This document shows positions 17,201 to 29,109 of a stretch of 64,000 nucleotides of DNA, in pieces; positions within the stretch are counted from its first letter, which is position 1; every line of letters begins with the position of its first letter. A program made the translations under genes and the position numbers. Under the pieces are notes generated by a model that was not told where the DNA came from, searched no databases, and worked only from the letters and a program-made list of their open reading frames with translations. Origin of the DNA: Aptenodytes patagonicus (Eukaryota; Chordata; Aves; Sphenisciformes; Spheniscidae); the NCBI RefSeq assembly GCF_965638725.1, contig NC_134982.1, forward strand, positions 59,147,816-59,211,815. The letters are read 5' to 3'.

Positions 17201-20200
17201 AGTCTACCTAGGACTCTACTTACTCAAGACAAACCTGCTGCCCATTTTGATAAGAAAAATGGTGTTTCAAAAAAACGTTTCATCTTGAAGTCTGTGGGTT
17301 CCCAAAGTATACAGAAGCCCTGATGATTAACTGGACAGAATGACACTGGCAACCCTAGGTCAGAAGTAGAGATCTAAGTGGTATTAAGTCGGTACTATCA
17401 TATTTACCTTTACATAGTTTGAAGTCAAAATTCCACAGAGAACCTCTAAGAAAATGTAAGAGCTTACTAGACTAGCAGCCAAGTCATTAGTTTCTGCCCC
17501 AGGGCCCACAATTAGACAATTCAAACCCAACATACAGTGTCAGCATTTAGTTCTTCACTAGCAGAACTGAGCCAGGTTCTCTCTCAAACGCTTCCAAAAG
17601 GAGCAGCCAAAGGTTTTAAGATATCTAATGAAATAACTTGTAGCAAAGACTAACTAGAAGGCCACTTCCATGTGTTCTACAGCTAGCAGGTAAGATTGCT
17701 AGTCTCAAGGTAGGTAATTACAGTCACTGAAGACCCGTGCAGCTAGTAGCATGCAAACAAATGGGTAGACAAACTCTTTCTGGCCATGTTCAAACCTTGT
17801 GTCTTAAGGAATCTTCAGTAATTCTGGTTTGTTACCCTAATGCTTTCTCTTGCTATTCTCGGACATTTAATCTAGATTCTAAGAAAACTTAAAGATAGTC
17901 TACCACTGGAGACCCATTTCTTAGTAGGAGAGGTTACTTTAATGATCTGAAGGACCAGTGCCTTAGGACATACTAGAAGTATTCTAACCTCTCTCCCCCA
18001 TTACTTTCATATCCAGCACCATAACTCTTCAGATGGCTGGAGAAACCTTACCTGTTGCTCGCTTTTGTTTTCTGGAGCTTTTCATCTTGCCTTGCATACC
18101 ACTCTTCCAACTCCTTTATTGCTTTCTCTTTCCATTCTGCTTCCTGTTTTCGTGAGTTCGCGTCTGAATATTTAAAAATTGATTTGTCAGTCATGTTTGT
18201 TCCAGCTGGATCTTGCTAACATTTCAGCTGATGGCTCTGGGTGCACTTTAGTGCAGACAGTTGCTTGATCTACTCAGGTAAGGGTTAAGAGACTTCCTGA
18301 TTTAGGCCATGAGAACTCTTAAGTACCATGAAAATTCAGAGGATTAGCTAAACAGAATGCCTGTGCTGCATAATTGGGACAGTCCACTTCAGTTTAGGAT
18401 AGGCATTTGTAGACTAATTCGGATTCAGTAAGTCTGTTTGCCTGCAAACTGTTCAAAAACAGAAAGTCACCTTGCTATGCTAGTGTTAGAACAAAGCTCA
18501 GTAAAGCCTCTGTGCTTAGATAAAGTGAGGGACCCTGGCACTCAGCATGCTTTTACACCCAGCCTACAGTTCAGGACAAGCTCATCTGCTGTAACAAGCC
18601 TAGAAGAGGAGCAACATGCTCAGCTCTATCTAGAATCACACTGTACAAAAGGTTCTGTCCTAACAATTTCAAGCAAAGCCTCCTCCCTAATGTAAGTGGA
18701 AAGCATACCAGTTTGTAGGCTCTTAGAAGCTGTCCACAGGTAGGTATCACTGCATTTGATAGCTGTATGTAGTTTAGTTACTAGTCCATTACTTAACTTA
18801 GCTATTAGATTAAGATCCATGTGACAACAGATGGCCTCAGCAATTACAAAATGAGCAATCTTTATCCCATGAAAAAAGTGCTGATGGCTACAGTATTTAT
18901 TCACTCTTTTCTGCTGATAAAAGCTGTTCATTTTCTGTCAGTTTATTTGTAAGTAAAGGGCAGGCCACACGAATACTCTTAAGGTTCAGAGAACCACTTG
19001 CTTGCTGACTCCTACACTAGTATTAAGTCTGCTTACTGGAAGACTCATCCAGACTTGCTGCTCAAACTCAAGGAGCATGTTAGATTCCCAGGAGCCAGAA
19101 GCCATGGTTTAGAATTCTGCTGCTTAAGAAGCTGCCACTAAGTTACACACAAGCAAGAACATTACTACAAACACTCTCCTTACCAAGTTGCTCCAGACGC
19201 TCCTTTTGCTCCTCTCTCCACTTACGAATACTCTCCGGTTCTGACTGCAGTCGATCTACTTGGGATATGGCAGCATAGGAGTCTGTTGGACCATTACTCT
19301 CCTTAAAGGGAAGGAATAGTAATGTCATTTATACATGACAACCAAATATTTCAGATAACTGCCTGCAAGCTACATAAAATTAGACTCTATTTGAACTGAG
19401 CACATAACACATTCATCTGATGTTATACCGCATTTCCACCATTAACATGTAAAACGTTTTGCCACAAATTACAGCAGGATTGAAGCAAATTAACACAGGA
19501 CTGCCTCTAGCAATCAGGGTTTAAACACAGATTCAAGTTGACTGGGAAGTCAAACTGTGCCAGAGCTCTACGCCTGAAGAAAGCAGAAGACAATGCCTAG
19601 CACCTCACTACACAGTTGTATAGCATCCTGAACTGTATCCTACAGTTCCTTTCACCTTAAATATTTGCTGTGAAAGTAATTTTTTAATGGTTTTGTGCAT
19701 AGAATTTTAAAATGTTCTCTGTAACTTATTTGTCTACTTTAGAGACATTTGCAAGCTTAACTGATATTAAAAGCCAATGTCCTTTAAAGACATTACAGAA
19801 ATTGGGTTGCTGTATGCAGCTTAGAACACAAGAGGCATTTCAACATTTAAGTATCAAAACAGTGTGATTACCAGCATACTTTTTACTATAAAATAGCTCA
19901 AAGACTTGCAGTGAATAGGGCTATCATTAATACACCAGATTCGCAAAGCTAATGAGAGGGTGCTCTTAAGTCCAAGAACTTATTGGTTCACCCTACTCTT
20001 AACAGACCTAAGAAATACCACTCCTTTGAGTACCAGATGGATTGCAGCTAATGACAGACTTGGCTGCGTCTTGCCCCTCTTTAGACCTCCTGTAACCCTC
20101 AATGAAGGAATAATGCAAAGAGAAGGAGCTAGGCTGGTGCAACAGCACCAGGCTTCACATGCAATTCAAAACAAAATAAATTGGCCAGTTGCAGGTAGCC

Positions 20201-23200
20201 AAAACAAAAGTTACATATAGCCCATTCAGTCTGTTCTTCCTCATTAAGAGGAAGCTCTATCAACCAAAGCAGCTGGTCACTTAGAATTGCAAACACAAAA
20301 TCAAGATATTTCATCTACCTGCTGTTGTATAAGGAAGCACAAAGGGCCAGTAAGATACAGTTTTCCCACCAATCTCATAGCAATAGTGAGGATATAAAAA
20401 TGTTAGCAGCAGTGAAAGCTGTTTGTGCCTCCACAAAGCTCAGTATTCACTTAAAGCTCTATGGAGAAGTAGGTCATATGCTGCCCTGTTCCCAAGCATT
20501 CATGTAATCAGGGCTATCCAGCCAACTCTGATACCAGGCAATGACAATGCCTTAGCCAAACTGGTGTGAAATTCAGTTACAACATAGCGATTGCCTTAGC
20601 ATGCCTCATTCCTCCCTGACACTAAACAACCAAGAATCTCCTCCTTTTGTCATTAGGATGGCTGACTAACATGCTTTCATAGTATGATTGAACTATTTAG
20701 CCAGCAGCTTAATTTCATGCAACTTTATGTCACTAAGAAGTGTATAATGTTTTCAGTCAGCTCCTTGTAAGACCAATCTTGATACGAAAACCAGGACACA
20801 TGAATTATCTTTAAAGAACAAGCAATTCAGACAACTCTGCTTTAAACTAGGTAGTCAGAGCATGCTTTCAGCTTATTAGCCAGTGGCAAGTCAACATTAA
20901 GTCATATCACAGAGCCTGTCAGTCTGCTTACAGTGGTTATGTCCCATTAAGCCATAATTCAAAATGGACTGCTGCTTTAAGTTGCCTCTAAGTTCAGAGG
21001 AGGTGCATATTAAGAGCATTAACAGTTTTATGAGATGAGCTATCAGAATAGAAGTTCCTCTTCAGAGATTAGATAAAAGTACCTTACAGACAAGAAATGG
21101 GAAGTTATTAGTCTAGATTAAGGTAAAGTTCTCAGAGTAGAACAGCACATTCGAAGTACAGAATACTTCTATCTTACCTGATAGACATCTCCATTAACCA
21201 CTCCATCAACAGCACCTGTAAAGAAGTGACTGTAGTTTAGCCATTTGAGAAAAGACAGAACAGCCAGATTTACTGATTTCAGTAACTTGTATGGAAAGCT
21301 TTACTAGAGTATCTAATGTGGGAGTTATGCAAATGAGTGTTACGTGATACCCTGCATGGTTACTTTCTTATCTCTGCACTTTTCCGGATAGGCACAAGAA
21401 ACCAAGTGAGCCATTATTCTGCAGAACCAGTAATAAAACACCATTTCTTCATCACAAGCTCATGCTTCAGACTACATAAACAGCAGAGCTGATACTGCTG
21501 AGAAGCTGCTACAGACAGCGTTGTAAAGTTATTCCCACTTTCTCCTCCCTGTCTTAGAAACTGACTACTAGACAACTGTTCAGAAGTTAAGACACATGAC
21601 TCCCACTGTTCTAGTCTCTACCTGGAAGATTAACAATCCTGCAGCCAACACTTAGTAATTCTTATCCTAGTTTGGTTAGTTAGTCCTAATTCCTAATCAG
21701 CTCAAAAGATATAGCTAACATTCCTAGCAAAGTCACCTTTCTGCTACCTTCTGTGATAACATGTTTGATAGCTTCCAAGCTATCATGCACCAAGATTTTC
21801 AAGAACTGCTAAATCTCAGCAAGTCATCTCTCTGGAACAGTGCTATGTAACATCTGCCTGTGTGATATAAACAAGTCATATTACCACTTTTGTCTCACCC
21901 ATAATGCTACCATGGATAAACATATCAACAGAAGTGTTTCTGCCATGTTAATACACTCTTCAATGGAAGAAGAGACTGTACCAAAGACACCCAACAGTAA
22001 GCAGAAAATCAAACTATTTTGCACTACTTTCTTAAATAAGATAGGTAATTCACCTAAAACTAAGAGCATTCTGCTGCTGTATCCTCTATTTCTTTGTGGC
22101 TATGTATGCCCCAGTTTCACGCTAGTGTTAATGGCACACAGGAAGCTCTTCATACTCCTTTATCAGGGAACTAGGCAAGTATTATTAAGACCTTATCCCT
22201 GAGCCGCGAATAGCAATCATTAACTGTATTAGGTAGAGGACTGTAAAGTCACCAGTTCAAACATGGTAGTTAAGTTGGATGATATTAGCCTCCAAGAACA
22301 GTTACTAGCTTCAGTGCGGGAAGACTCAAGTTAGAAAAAACTAGCTTTTCAGTTATGAGAACCTAGTATTTTGTAACTAGACTCCTATATCTGAAAGATG
22401 GTAGCTACTTTGATTGCTACTCCTCTGCAAGGTACAGGAGCCAAAAAGAACTGGTTTGAGAGGCACATAGAATCATAGAATCATAGAATCATAGAATCAT
22501 AGAATCATTGAGGTTGGAAAAGACCTCTAAGATCATCGAGTCCAACTGTCAACCCAACACCACCAGGCCCACTAAACCATGTCCCTAAGCGCCTCATCTA
22601 CACGTCTTTTAAATACCTCCAGGGATGGGGACTCCACCACTTCCCTGGGCAGCCTGTTCCAATGTTTCACCACTCTTTCAGTAAAGAAATTTTTCCTTAC
22701 ATCCAATCTAAACCTCCCCTGCCGCAACTTGAGGCCATTTCCTCTCGTCCTATCGCTTGTTACTTTGGAGAAAAGACCAACACCCACCTCGCTACAACTT
22801 CCTTTCAGGTAGTTGTAGAGAGCAATGAGGTCTCCCCTCAGCCTCCTTTTCTCCAGGCTGAACAGTCCCAGTTCCCTCAGCCGCTCCTCAGAAGACTTGT
22901 TCTCCAGACCCCTCACCAGCCTTGTTGCCCTTCTCCGGACACGCTCCAGCACCTCAACGTCCTTCTTGTAGTGAGGGGCCCAAAACTGAACACAGTATTC
23001 GAGGTGCGGCCTCACCAGGGCCGAGTACAGGGGCACGATCACTTCCCTACTCCTACTGGCCACACTATTTCTGATACAGGCCAGGATGCCATTGGCCTTC
23101 TTGGCCACCTGGGCACACTGCCGGCTCATGTTCAGCCGGCTGTCGACCAACACCCCCAGGTCCTTTTCCGCCAGGCAGCTTTCCAGCCACTCTTCCCCAA

Positions 23201-26200
23201 GCCTGTAGCGCTGCATGGGGTTGTTGTGGCCGAAGTGCAGGACCCGGCACTTGGCCTTGTTGAACCTCATACAGTTGGCCTGGGCCCATCCATCCAGCCT
23301 GTCCAGGTCCCTCTGCAGAGCCTTCCTACCCTCGAGCAGATCAACACTCCCACCCAACTTGGTGTCATCTGCAAACTTACTGAGGGTGCACTCAATCCCC
23401 TCATCCAGATCATCAATAAAGATATTAAACAAGACCGGCCCCAGTACTGAGCCCTGGGGAACACCGCTCGTGACCGGCCGCCAACTGGATGTAACTCCAT
23501 TCACCACAACTCTCTGGGCCCGGCCATCCAGCCAGTTTTTGACCCAGCGCAGAGTACACCTGTCTAAGCCGTGAGCCGCCAGCTTCTCGAGGAGAATGCT
23601 GTGGGAGACAGTGTCAAAGGCCTTGCTGAAGTCCAGGTAGACCACATCCACAGCCTTTCCCTCATCCACTAGGTGGGTCACCTGGTCACAGAAGGAGATC
23701 AGGTTGGTCAAGCAGGACCTGCCTCTCATGAACCCGTGCTGGCTAGGCCGGATCCCCTGGTTGTCCCGCTCATGCCTTGTGAGCGCCCTCAAGATGAGCC
23801 GCTCCATAATCTTCCCCGGCACCGAGGTCAGGCTGACAGGCCTGTAGTTCCCCGGATCCTCCTTCCGGCCCTTCTTGTGGATGGGCATCACATTGGCAAG
23901 CCTCCAGTCATCCGGGACCTCCCCCGTTAACCAGGACTGCTGATAAATGATGGAGAGCGGCTTGGCGAGCACCTCCGCCAGCTCCCTCAGCACTCTCGGG
24001 TGGATCCCATCCGGCCCCATAGACTTGTGAGTGTCCAGGTGGCATAGCAGGTCATTGACTGCTTCCTCCACATAAAGCTAACAGCATCTGTCTGCTTCAC
24101 AGCAGCCACCCTGCGCATCACTTAGCCTCCATCTAGAAGCTCTCTCAAAGCAGATTTGTAGAGATCACTGCACATACACTGACTTGGGCAGTTACAGCTA
24201 CAATTAACACTTCTACTAAATAGGTTTATGAAGACTAAAGCCCACAAAGAAAACATGCTTACGCTTCACTCTCCTTCAATTTAAGCCCATCTGTGCTACA
24301 TACGCATGCTGCAGCCATTCACCTTGTTTTGACAGGGATGAATTAAAGCTAAGCCAGGGTCTCTAACTCATATTGACATTAGCAGCTTGAATAAGCCAGC
24401 TGCCCACTCTGCCTGCCTTGGAAGAGCAGGGAGCAATTCACACGTTCAGACAATCAAGTTGGAGACACAAGTTTATTGCTACAACACCCAGGAGAGGCTA
24501 GCCTTTAAATATATGTAGTCCTCATCTCCGGAAAGAAGGCAGTTGTTTCCTCAGAGAGACACCTTGGGAAGCACTGACTCACCAGCTAGGTGAGAGGGCT
24601 AATAAATCTTGAAGATTCTTCCAAGAACTGTGATAACATGATTAAGTTTTCTTGTTACACCAAAAAACATTCATTAAGGTCTTCAGTACCCAGGCTGGTA
24701 GCCTGCTGAGATAAAAGCAACAACATCATTGCTGAGGGCTGCAGCTGAGATAAACGGATGTGTTTGTCTTAGGGCCACTTGTCTTCTGCATAAAAAACAG
24801 ACACTAACTGGCACAGAGTTAAGTGTTTCCAGAAGGCACCCAGGTCAGATGCATTAAAAGTATTAAAACAAACTTCCCATCTGTTTTGAGCTCCCTAGAA
24901 CTTGTGATTAAGATGCAGAGTCAGCATGCTGACCAAGCATACTGCAAGCAGAAAAGGAAATGGCACTGTACCAGCACGCTGTCATATGCCAATGCAAGTA
25001 CGCTAATGGGAACCAGACCAATAGTCAAACATTCTCTGATTTCAGCTCTCCAGTCTCAGTGTTTGTACAATTCAGCATGAAGTCTAGAAAAACTACCTGC
25101 TTGCCAGCCTTCATATCAGTAATCAGTGCCAGTTGTGTATCACATGTCTTTGTCCACAGAAACATGTCATTTCATACCTGACTTCCCACAAAAAAAGCCT
25201 ACTGTTACGGCTATCATCATGTTTTCATTGGCCATGAACAATGAGAGCTCTCTACTGGCTTCAGAGTCCATCCAATTCTATCACATTGCATCTTGAAACT
25301 CCTGAAGTTAACATTCCACATTTAGAACTATTCTATTTAGTAATGATCCACATTCCTTGGTCTTTGCTTCTGAACGATAAAGCTTTATTTCTAAGGGTAC
25401 TGTTGCAAAGAACATGTCCAAACATCTACAGTTCTGTAACACATGCTGACAATGGGGTAATAATGAACCCAGCAGAACACAGCAACCCAGACAGTTTTTA
25501 GAGTCTAGAAGGGTTCAGAGAAGATAAGCCATATCAGCTACCTTGCATTCACAGGAGAGAAACAACAGCCAAGCTTGCCAGAAACAGGCAGCTAGAATCA
25601 GTGCCCTCCACATGTACCACAGCTTACAAAAGAAAGGGCTGGGTAGCCTGAAGATAAATACAACAGTTTTGTCACTTCGGTCCTACAAATCAACATAGGG
25701 CTTCAGAGGCTTATCACAACGATGATCAACTACTCTGAAGGCAACTACTTGCATTAATACCAGACTCAGTATTGCTTGGCATAAAAGGAAGTTTGCTTAG
25801 CCTTGTTCACTAGCCTCTCTGAAGTCTTACTCTCAATGCAAAAGACGGCGGCTATCAGAACAGTCAGAGGCAGGACTTTGCAGAGGTAGCTCTTCTAACG
25901 CAAGTCCAACCATTTCCTAATGCATGGATTAGTTCCTCCTGAGGTCTTCCTATCCAGCTATGCTTTGGACAATATCCTCATGCAGGAGAAATAAACTTCA
26001 ATATGACCATACATAAAAGTATTTTTTATGAGCTACTTTTAGCACCTCTTTTAAACAATAAATACTCTACTTCTTCATTGCTACTTTGAGTGAGCTAGTA
26101 GCTATAGTTAAAGCAATAGAAGAACATAACCAAGTTTAATATATTCTGGCATAAGGTTAAGTAACTTCACCACTCAAGGGCTAGTTTCCCATCCTTTTTC

Positions 26201-29109
26201 TTCTGGGCATAGATCATGCTTCCCCTTCACTTAACTCTCATCCATAAGAGGATGAGAAAGAAGAATCTTCTCCAAAGTTTTTGTTTAGATAGTTATGCAA
26301 GAAACTGAGGAAGAAATAGTTTTTCTAGCCATAACTCATTCTCATGCCTGTGTGCAAAATAAAGGTAGGCAGGTCAGGAAGAGTGCTTCTTTCCTGTGTT
26401 TTAGTTCTAACCTGCTGTCATACCAAAACCCATTACAGTTGCCTCATTTTCAATCAACAGGCTAGTACTAGACCACACCTTCCTCTATCTCCAACAGTGC
26501 TGTGCTGTAAGAGCTTTTGTAACTTCCCAATAGATGTAGTATTCTCTTGTAAACAGAAAAATAGGTTTTTCTGCCATGAGCTTCACAATAATGCAGTATC
26601 ACTACAAGACAGCAAATACAAGTTAAACAGATACCATCCCTTTATTATACCTTTCTCAGTGCTACCTTATGGTCTCTGAAGCCTCAAGATAAACTAAAAA
26701 GTTATGACTTTTGGCCCAGTATTTAGAAAGAAAAGTTATCCAACAGACCTGTAAATAAGGAGTTCAAAAAGGTTACAGTTAAAAAAAGTAAATCCACAAA
26801 TCCCTGATCACGATGCTTAAGGTTTTACATAAGAATTTGTATTATTTCAAGAAGAAATTTGCATTCACCTATTTAACTTAATTACAAAACAGTTTAATAA
26901 ACTAAGATGCACTAGAGACTAGAGCTGTCTGATATTTGTTAGGATACTGATCAGATAAGAAATCTCAAACACAAATGGCAACAGAAGTTCATTTGTCACC
27001 ATGCCTGAACCAGTACATTTTGCACTGCTGCAGTCCGCACTTTTTAACAAGGAGGGGGTGAGTACAGGCTCCAACAGTCAACAAATGGATATTCTGTTAA
27101 AAAATAGGACCACCAAAAGTCCGCAAGCACAATCTGGTATGCCTATTTAACAGGCCAGAGCATAAATGCAATCCCAGTGCATACAAGAAAGCAAGATGAC
27201 ACACAGATCACACCTAGACTTCCAAGATCCTTAGATCATATTATCATATTCACTATTTTATGACCCTCTTTCTAGAGAAAGTTCTCCAATAACAGTTCTG
27301 CATTCCATGACAAGTGAACTTATGTGACTTGAGAAAAACCTCTTGAAAAGCAGCTTAAGAACTACTTTTACATATCAAGCCAATCTAGAAGTCTTTAACA
27401 AGTTGACTTTTTGACAAGGAATCACTCTGCAATAGCCACATTGCGTGCATGTAGAGAAGGTATGGATCTAGTTGGTTCTAGCACCCTATGAGAAAGGCCA
27501 ATGTCAGAAGTTTCTCTAAAGAAATTAGTCGTCAAATGGCTACTTTAATGTTCCAGAGTCTGTTTGGAATGTGAAGACCATATAAGGCATAATGCTTGTC
27601 TGAGGCTTCTGAAAGTAAGAGAGGAGGTGTCCACTGTGTCTGCTTCTGCATTATACGTAGAATAAGGAAGTCAAATTATGTCTGATATCAAAACAGGATG
27701 GTGTTCTGATAACGACTATCCCCATGCTCTAGTTCTTGAGCAAGTTACTCCCCTGTAAACACCCCTTTTACAGGAAGCATGTAGTCCATATGTTTTGAAC
27801 TTCACGAATGAGCTGACTCTAAGGGCTGTGCTACCACTAAATAAGCACTGGAAGCAACAGGCCTCCATTACTCAGTTTATCTAGTTGGGCTTTATTCCAA
27901 GAGATACTATGAACCTGCATTCTCATATATAAGATATGGAAGTAATTTCAGAAATCAGGTTGCATAATGACAACTTAATTCTAAGAATGTTCCAACAGTG
28001 AACGGGCGAGCAAAGTTACTCGACTTATTCTGAAGAAGAGTGGCATCTTCCTGAAGTGACAAGGGAATAACACATGAGAGCAAAATATGTTCCTATGGAC
28101 CCAGTGACAAGTAAAAGCAAAGTCTTCCAAGAGTGTTGAAACATCAGTTAAGTGCAGCAGCATCCTACATTCACAACTCCTTTCCACTTAGACTTCAGTT
28201 AAAACCCCCAAGTCTTTCGTAATCAGAAGTGTTCATTCAGGGCTGCTTTAGCCACTGTTAGACTAACTGAAAACACACCAACCTCTACTTAGCCACCCTC
28301 CTCTGAATATAACAGTGTTCTGCAGTGTCAGTTTTCTTATGTTCAGTACAAAGGTTACCAAGGAACAAAGGCTAGAGGCTCACTAAAATTAAACATTAGC
28401 TCAACTGCTAGCGTACTTTAAGGCTAAGATCACTGCCTCTGAAGACAGAAACACAAGTGGCAGAACACAACATATTGACTTATTGTGCTTTCAGTGGATC
28501 TTCATTTCAGGCAGGCTCCTGGATTAAATGAGATCAAAGTTACTCAGCAATGTTCTCAGCAGGCTACACTTCGGCAAGCCTGGGCATCCAGGCGTCTTTA
28601 GGAGACACAAACTATAAACACCACCCCGTCTGAGAGAGCAGGGAGGTAACTTACACCCACGACGACCAAGTCGGCACGCCTGCGCGGCCCAGACCTAATC
28701 CCGCGACCATCCCCGGACAGCCAGGCCCCGCTCACCGGCGACGTGTGCTCGGGGCAGAAACCCGAGGCGAGGGTCCCGCTCCCTCCCAGCCACAGGGCCT
28801 CCGAGGGAGAAGGGGGGCTGAGAAGCCCCACCAGACCGGGACCCCTCTCCGCCCCGCCCTCCGGGCACCGCGCCCCCCTCCGCGCGTACCCGAGTCGAGG
28901 CCCTCCGGAACCTGCAGCGCCGCCGGCACCTCGCCGCTCTCCAGGATGCTGTAGCCCTCGTCGTTCTCGATGCCCGCGATCTCGTTCTCCTGCTGCGCCA
29001 GGAAAGCGGCGGCAGGATCCTCCTCGGCGCCGTCCAGCGCCCCGTTACCGGCGGAGGCCGGCGGCAGCTGCTGCTGCTGCTGAGTACCGAAGAGCTCCAT
29101 GTCGGCCAT
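14104..29109 (-). CDS. CLTA: CLTA, clathrin light chain A (complete, with two alternative cassette exons)
   Basis: Regulatory light chain that binds the clathrin heavy-chain hub on coated vesicles. Five constitutive exons (29109-28890, 21215-21178, 19301-19184, 18163-18052, 14275-14104) join in frame to 219 codons; cassette exons 16638-16585 (54 bp) and 15340-15305 (36 bp) raise this to 249, matching the human 218/248 forms. Residues 29-52 hold the acidic EED triad and the invariant block containing [17 protein letters not shown]. The middle coiled-coil region (about 87-162) carries the heavy-chain binding sequence [14 protein letters not shown]. The C-terminal end reads SLKQAPLVR. The start is the first ATG after a GC-rich upstream region; a second ATG lies at codon 4. 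An early glutamine run (residues 10-14) is the main departure from mammals. CR1 insertion in intron 1 leaves the coding sequence intact. Confidence 0.97.
14276..15304 (-). other. CLTA: CLTA intron between 36-bp cassette and last exon
   Basis: Intron of 1.0 kb. No repeat or gene was recognised. Confidence 0.85.
15305..15340 (-). CDS. CLTA: CLTA cassette exon, 36 bp (neuronal insert 2)
   Basis: On the - strand, a cctttaag acceptor is followed by 36 bases reading (V)[11 protein letters not shown](Q) and the donor gttaagt. This is the second brain-specific insert of mammalian clathrin light chain A, residue for residue as I remember it. It is too short for ORF detection. It is phase-compatible with the 54-bp cassette (GT+C) upstream and the last exon (CA+G) downstream. 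Confidence 0.9.
15341..16584 (-). other. CLTA: CLTA intron between the two cassette exons
   Basis: Intron of 1.2 kb. No repeat or gene was recognised. Confidence 0.85.
16585..16638 (-). CDS. CLTA: CLTA cassette exon, 54 bp (neuronal insert 1)
   Basis: The exon lies between a ctacctag acceptor and a gtatgt donor on the - strand. It encodes (R)[17 protein letters not shown](V), the first brain-specific insert of mammalian light chain A. Its length is a multiple of three and its phase allows inclusion, skipping, or joining to the 36-bp exon. The upstream intron lacks a strong pyrimidine run and instead has TGCC/TGCT repeats (16661-16680), as expected for a regulated exon. Confidence 0.92.
16639..18051 (-). 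other. CLTA: CLTA intron upstream of 54-bp cassette exon
   Basis: Intron of 1.4 kb. The only notable structure is the GGCA-type tandem repeat at 16661-16680, about 22 bp on the upstream side of the cassette acceptor. Confidence 0.85.
16661..16680 (-). repeat. Short GGCA/TGCC tandem repeat next to cassette exon
   Basis: Four imperfect GGCA units on the + strand read as TGCC/TGCT units in the CLTA transcript. YGCY clusters beside exons are the binding pattern of muscleblind-type splicing factors. A role here is inference only. Confidence 0.5.
18052..18163 (-). CDS. CLTA: CLTA exon 4
   Basis: The 112-bp exon between atattcag and gtaagg encodes [20 protein letters not shown], then [16 protein letters not shown]. 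This is the charged coiled coil that contacts the clathrin heavy chain. Confidence 0.97.
18164..19183 (-). other. CLTA: CLTA intron 3
   Basis: Intron of 1.0 kb. No recognisable repeat or gene. Confidence 0.85.
19184..19301 (-). CDS. CLTA: CLTA exon 3
   Basis: The 118-bp exon begins GAG AGT after a tttaag acceptor and ends before gtaagg. It encodes [18 protein letters not shown], then [19 protein letters not shown], the most conserved part of vertebrate light chains. Confidence 0.97.
19302..21177 (-). other. CLTA: CLTA intron 2
   Basis: Intron of 1.9 kb. No recognisable repeat or gene. Confidence 0.85.
21178..21215 (-). CDS. CLTA: CLTA exon 2 (38 bp micro-exon)
   Basis: Found by phase and homology: tttacag, then 38 bases reading (G)[12 protein letters not shown], then gtaaga. 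It corresponds to the AVDGVMNGEYYQ segment of the human protein. It is too short for ORF detection and is needed to keep exons 1 and 3 in frame. Confidence 0.92.
22328..22469 (+). repeat. Left part of 668-bp duplicated segment (CR1-interrupted copy)
   Basis: These 142 bp are identical base for base to 31846-31987. They end with the target-site duplication CACATA (22464-22469), immediately before the CR1. Confidence 0.95.
22470..24068 (-). mobile_element. Young 5'-truncated CR1 LINE with open RT fragment
   Basis: Non-LTR retrotransposon of 1.6 kb in reverse orientation within CLTA intron 1. Its 3' end (22470-22508) has about five copies of the TGATTCTA-type octamer. The ORF2 C-terminal fragment (24071-22572, 499 codons, no stop) includes reverse-transcriptase motifs: YLDFSKAFD at residues 145-153, [11 protein letters not shown] at 202-212 and the catalytic FADD at 233-236. 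The endonuclease domain and ORF1 are missing through 5' truncation. CACATA flanks both sides (22464-22469 and 24069-24074). The related segment at 31846-32513 is the same site without the insert, so both ends are defined exactly. The open frame and empty-site copy point to a recent insertion. Confidence 0.97.
24075..24600 (+). repeat. Right part of 668-bp duplicated segment (CR1-interrupted copy)
   Basis: These 526 bp match 31988-32513 with three substitutions that I could see, at 24530, 24534 and 24560, and no indels. Together with 22328-22469 the length is 668 bp, equal to the uninterrupted copy. Confidence 0.95.

Larger units (their letters stand above)
21216..28889 (-). other. CLTA: CLTA intron 1 (7.7 kb) with CR1 insertion
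   Basis: The longest intron of the gene. It contains a 1.6-kb CR1 (22470-24068) whose flanks are duplicated upstream of the gene. Apart from that I see no repeat or coding sequence, and the short ORFs have no family features. Confidence 0.85.

Noticed and set aside
22662-23574. 262- and 119-codon + strand ORFs over the CR1
   Set aside because: Antisense shadows of the CR1 reverse-transcriptase frame. The same shadows recur over the second CR1 at 38541-39453.
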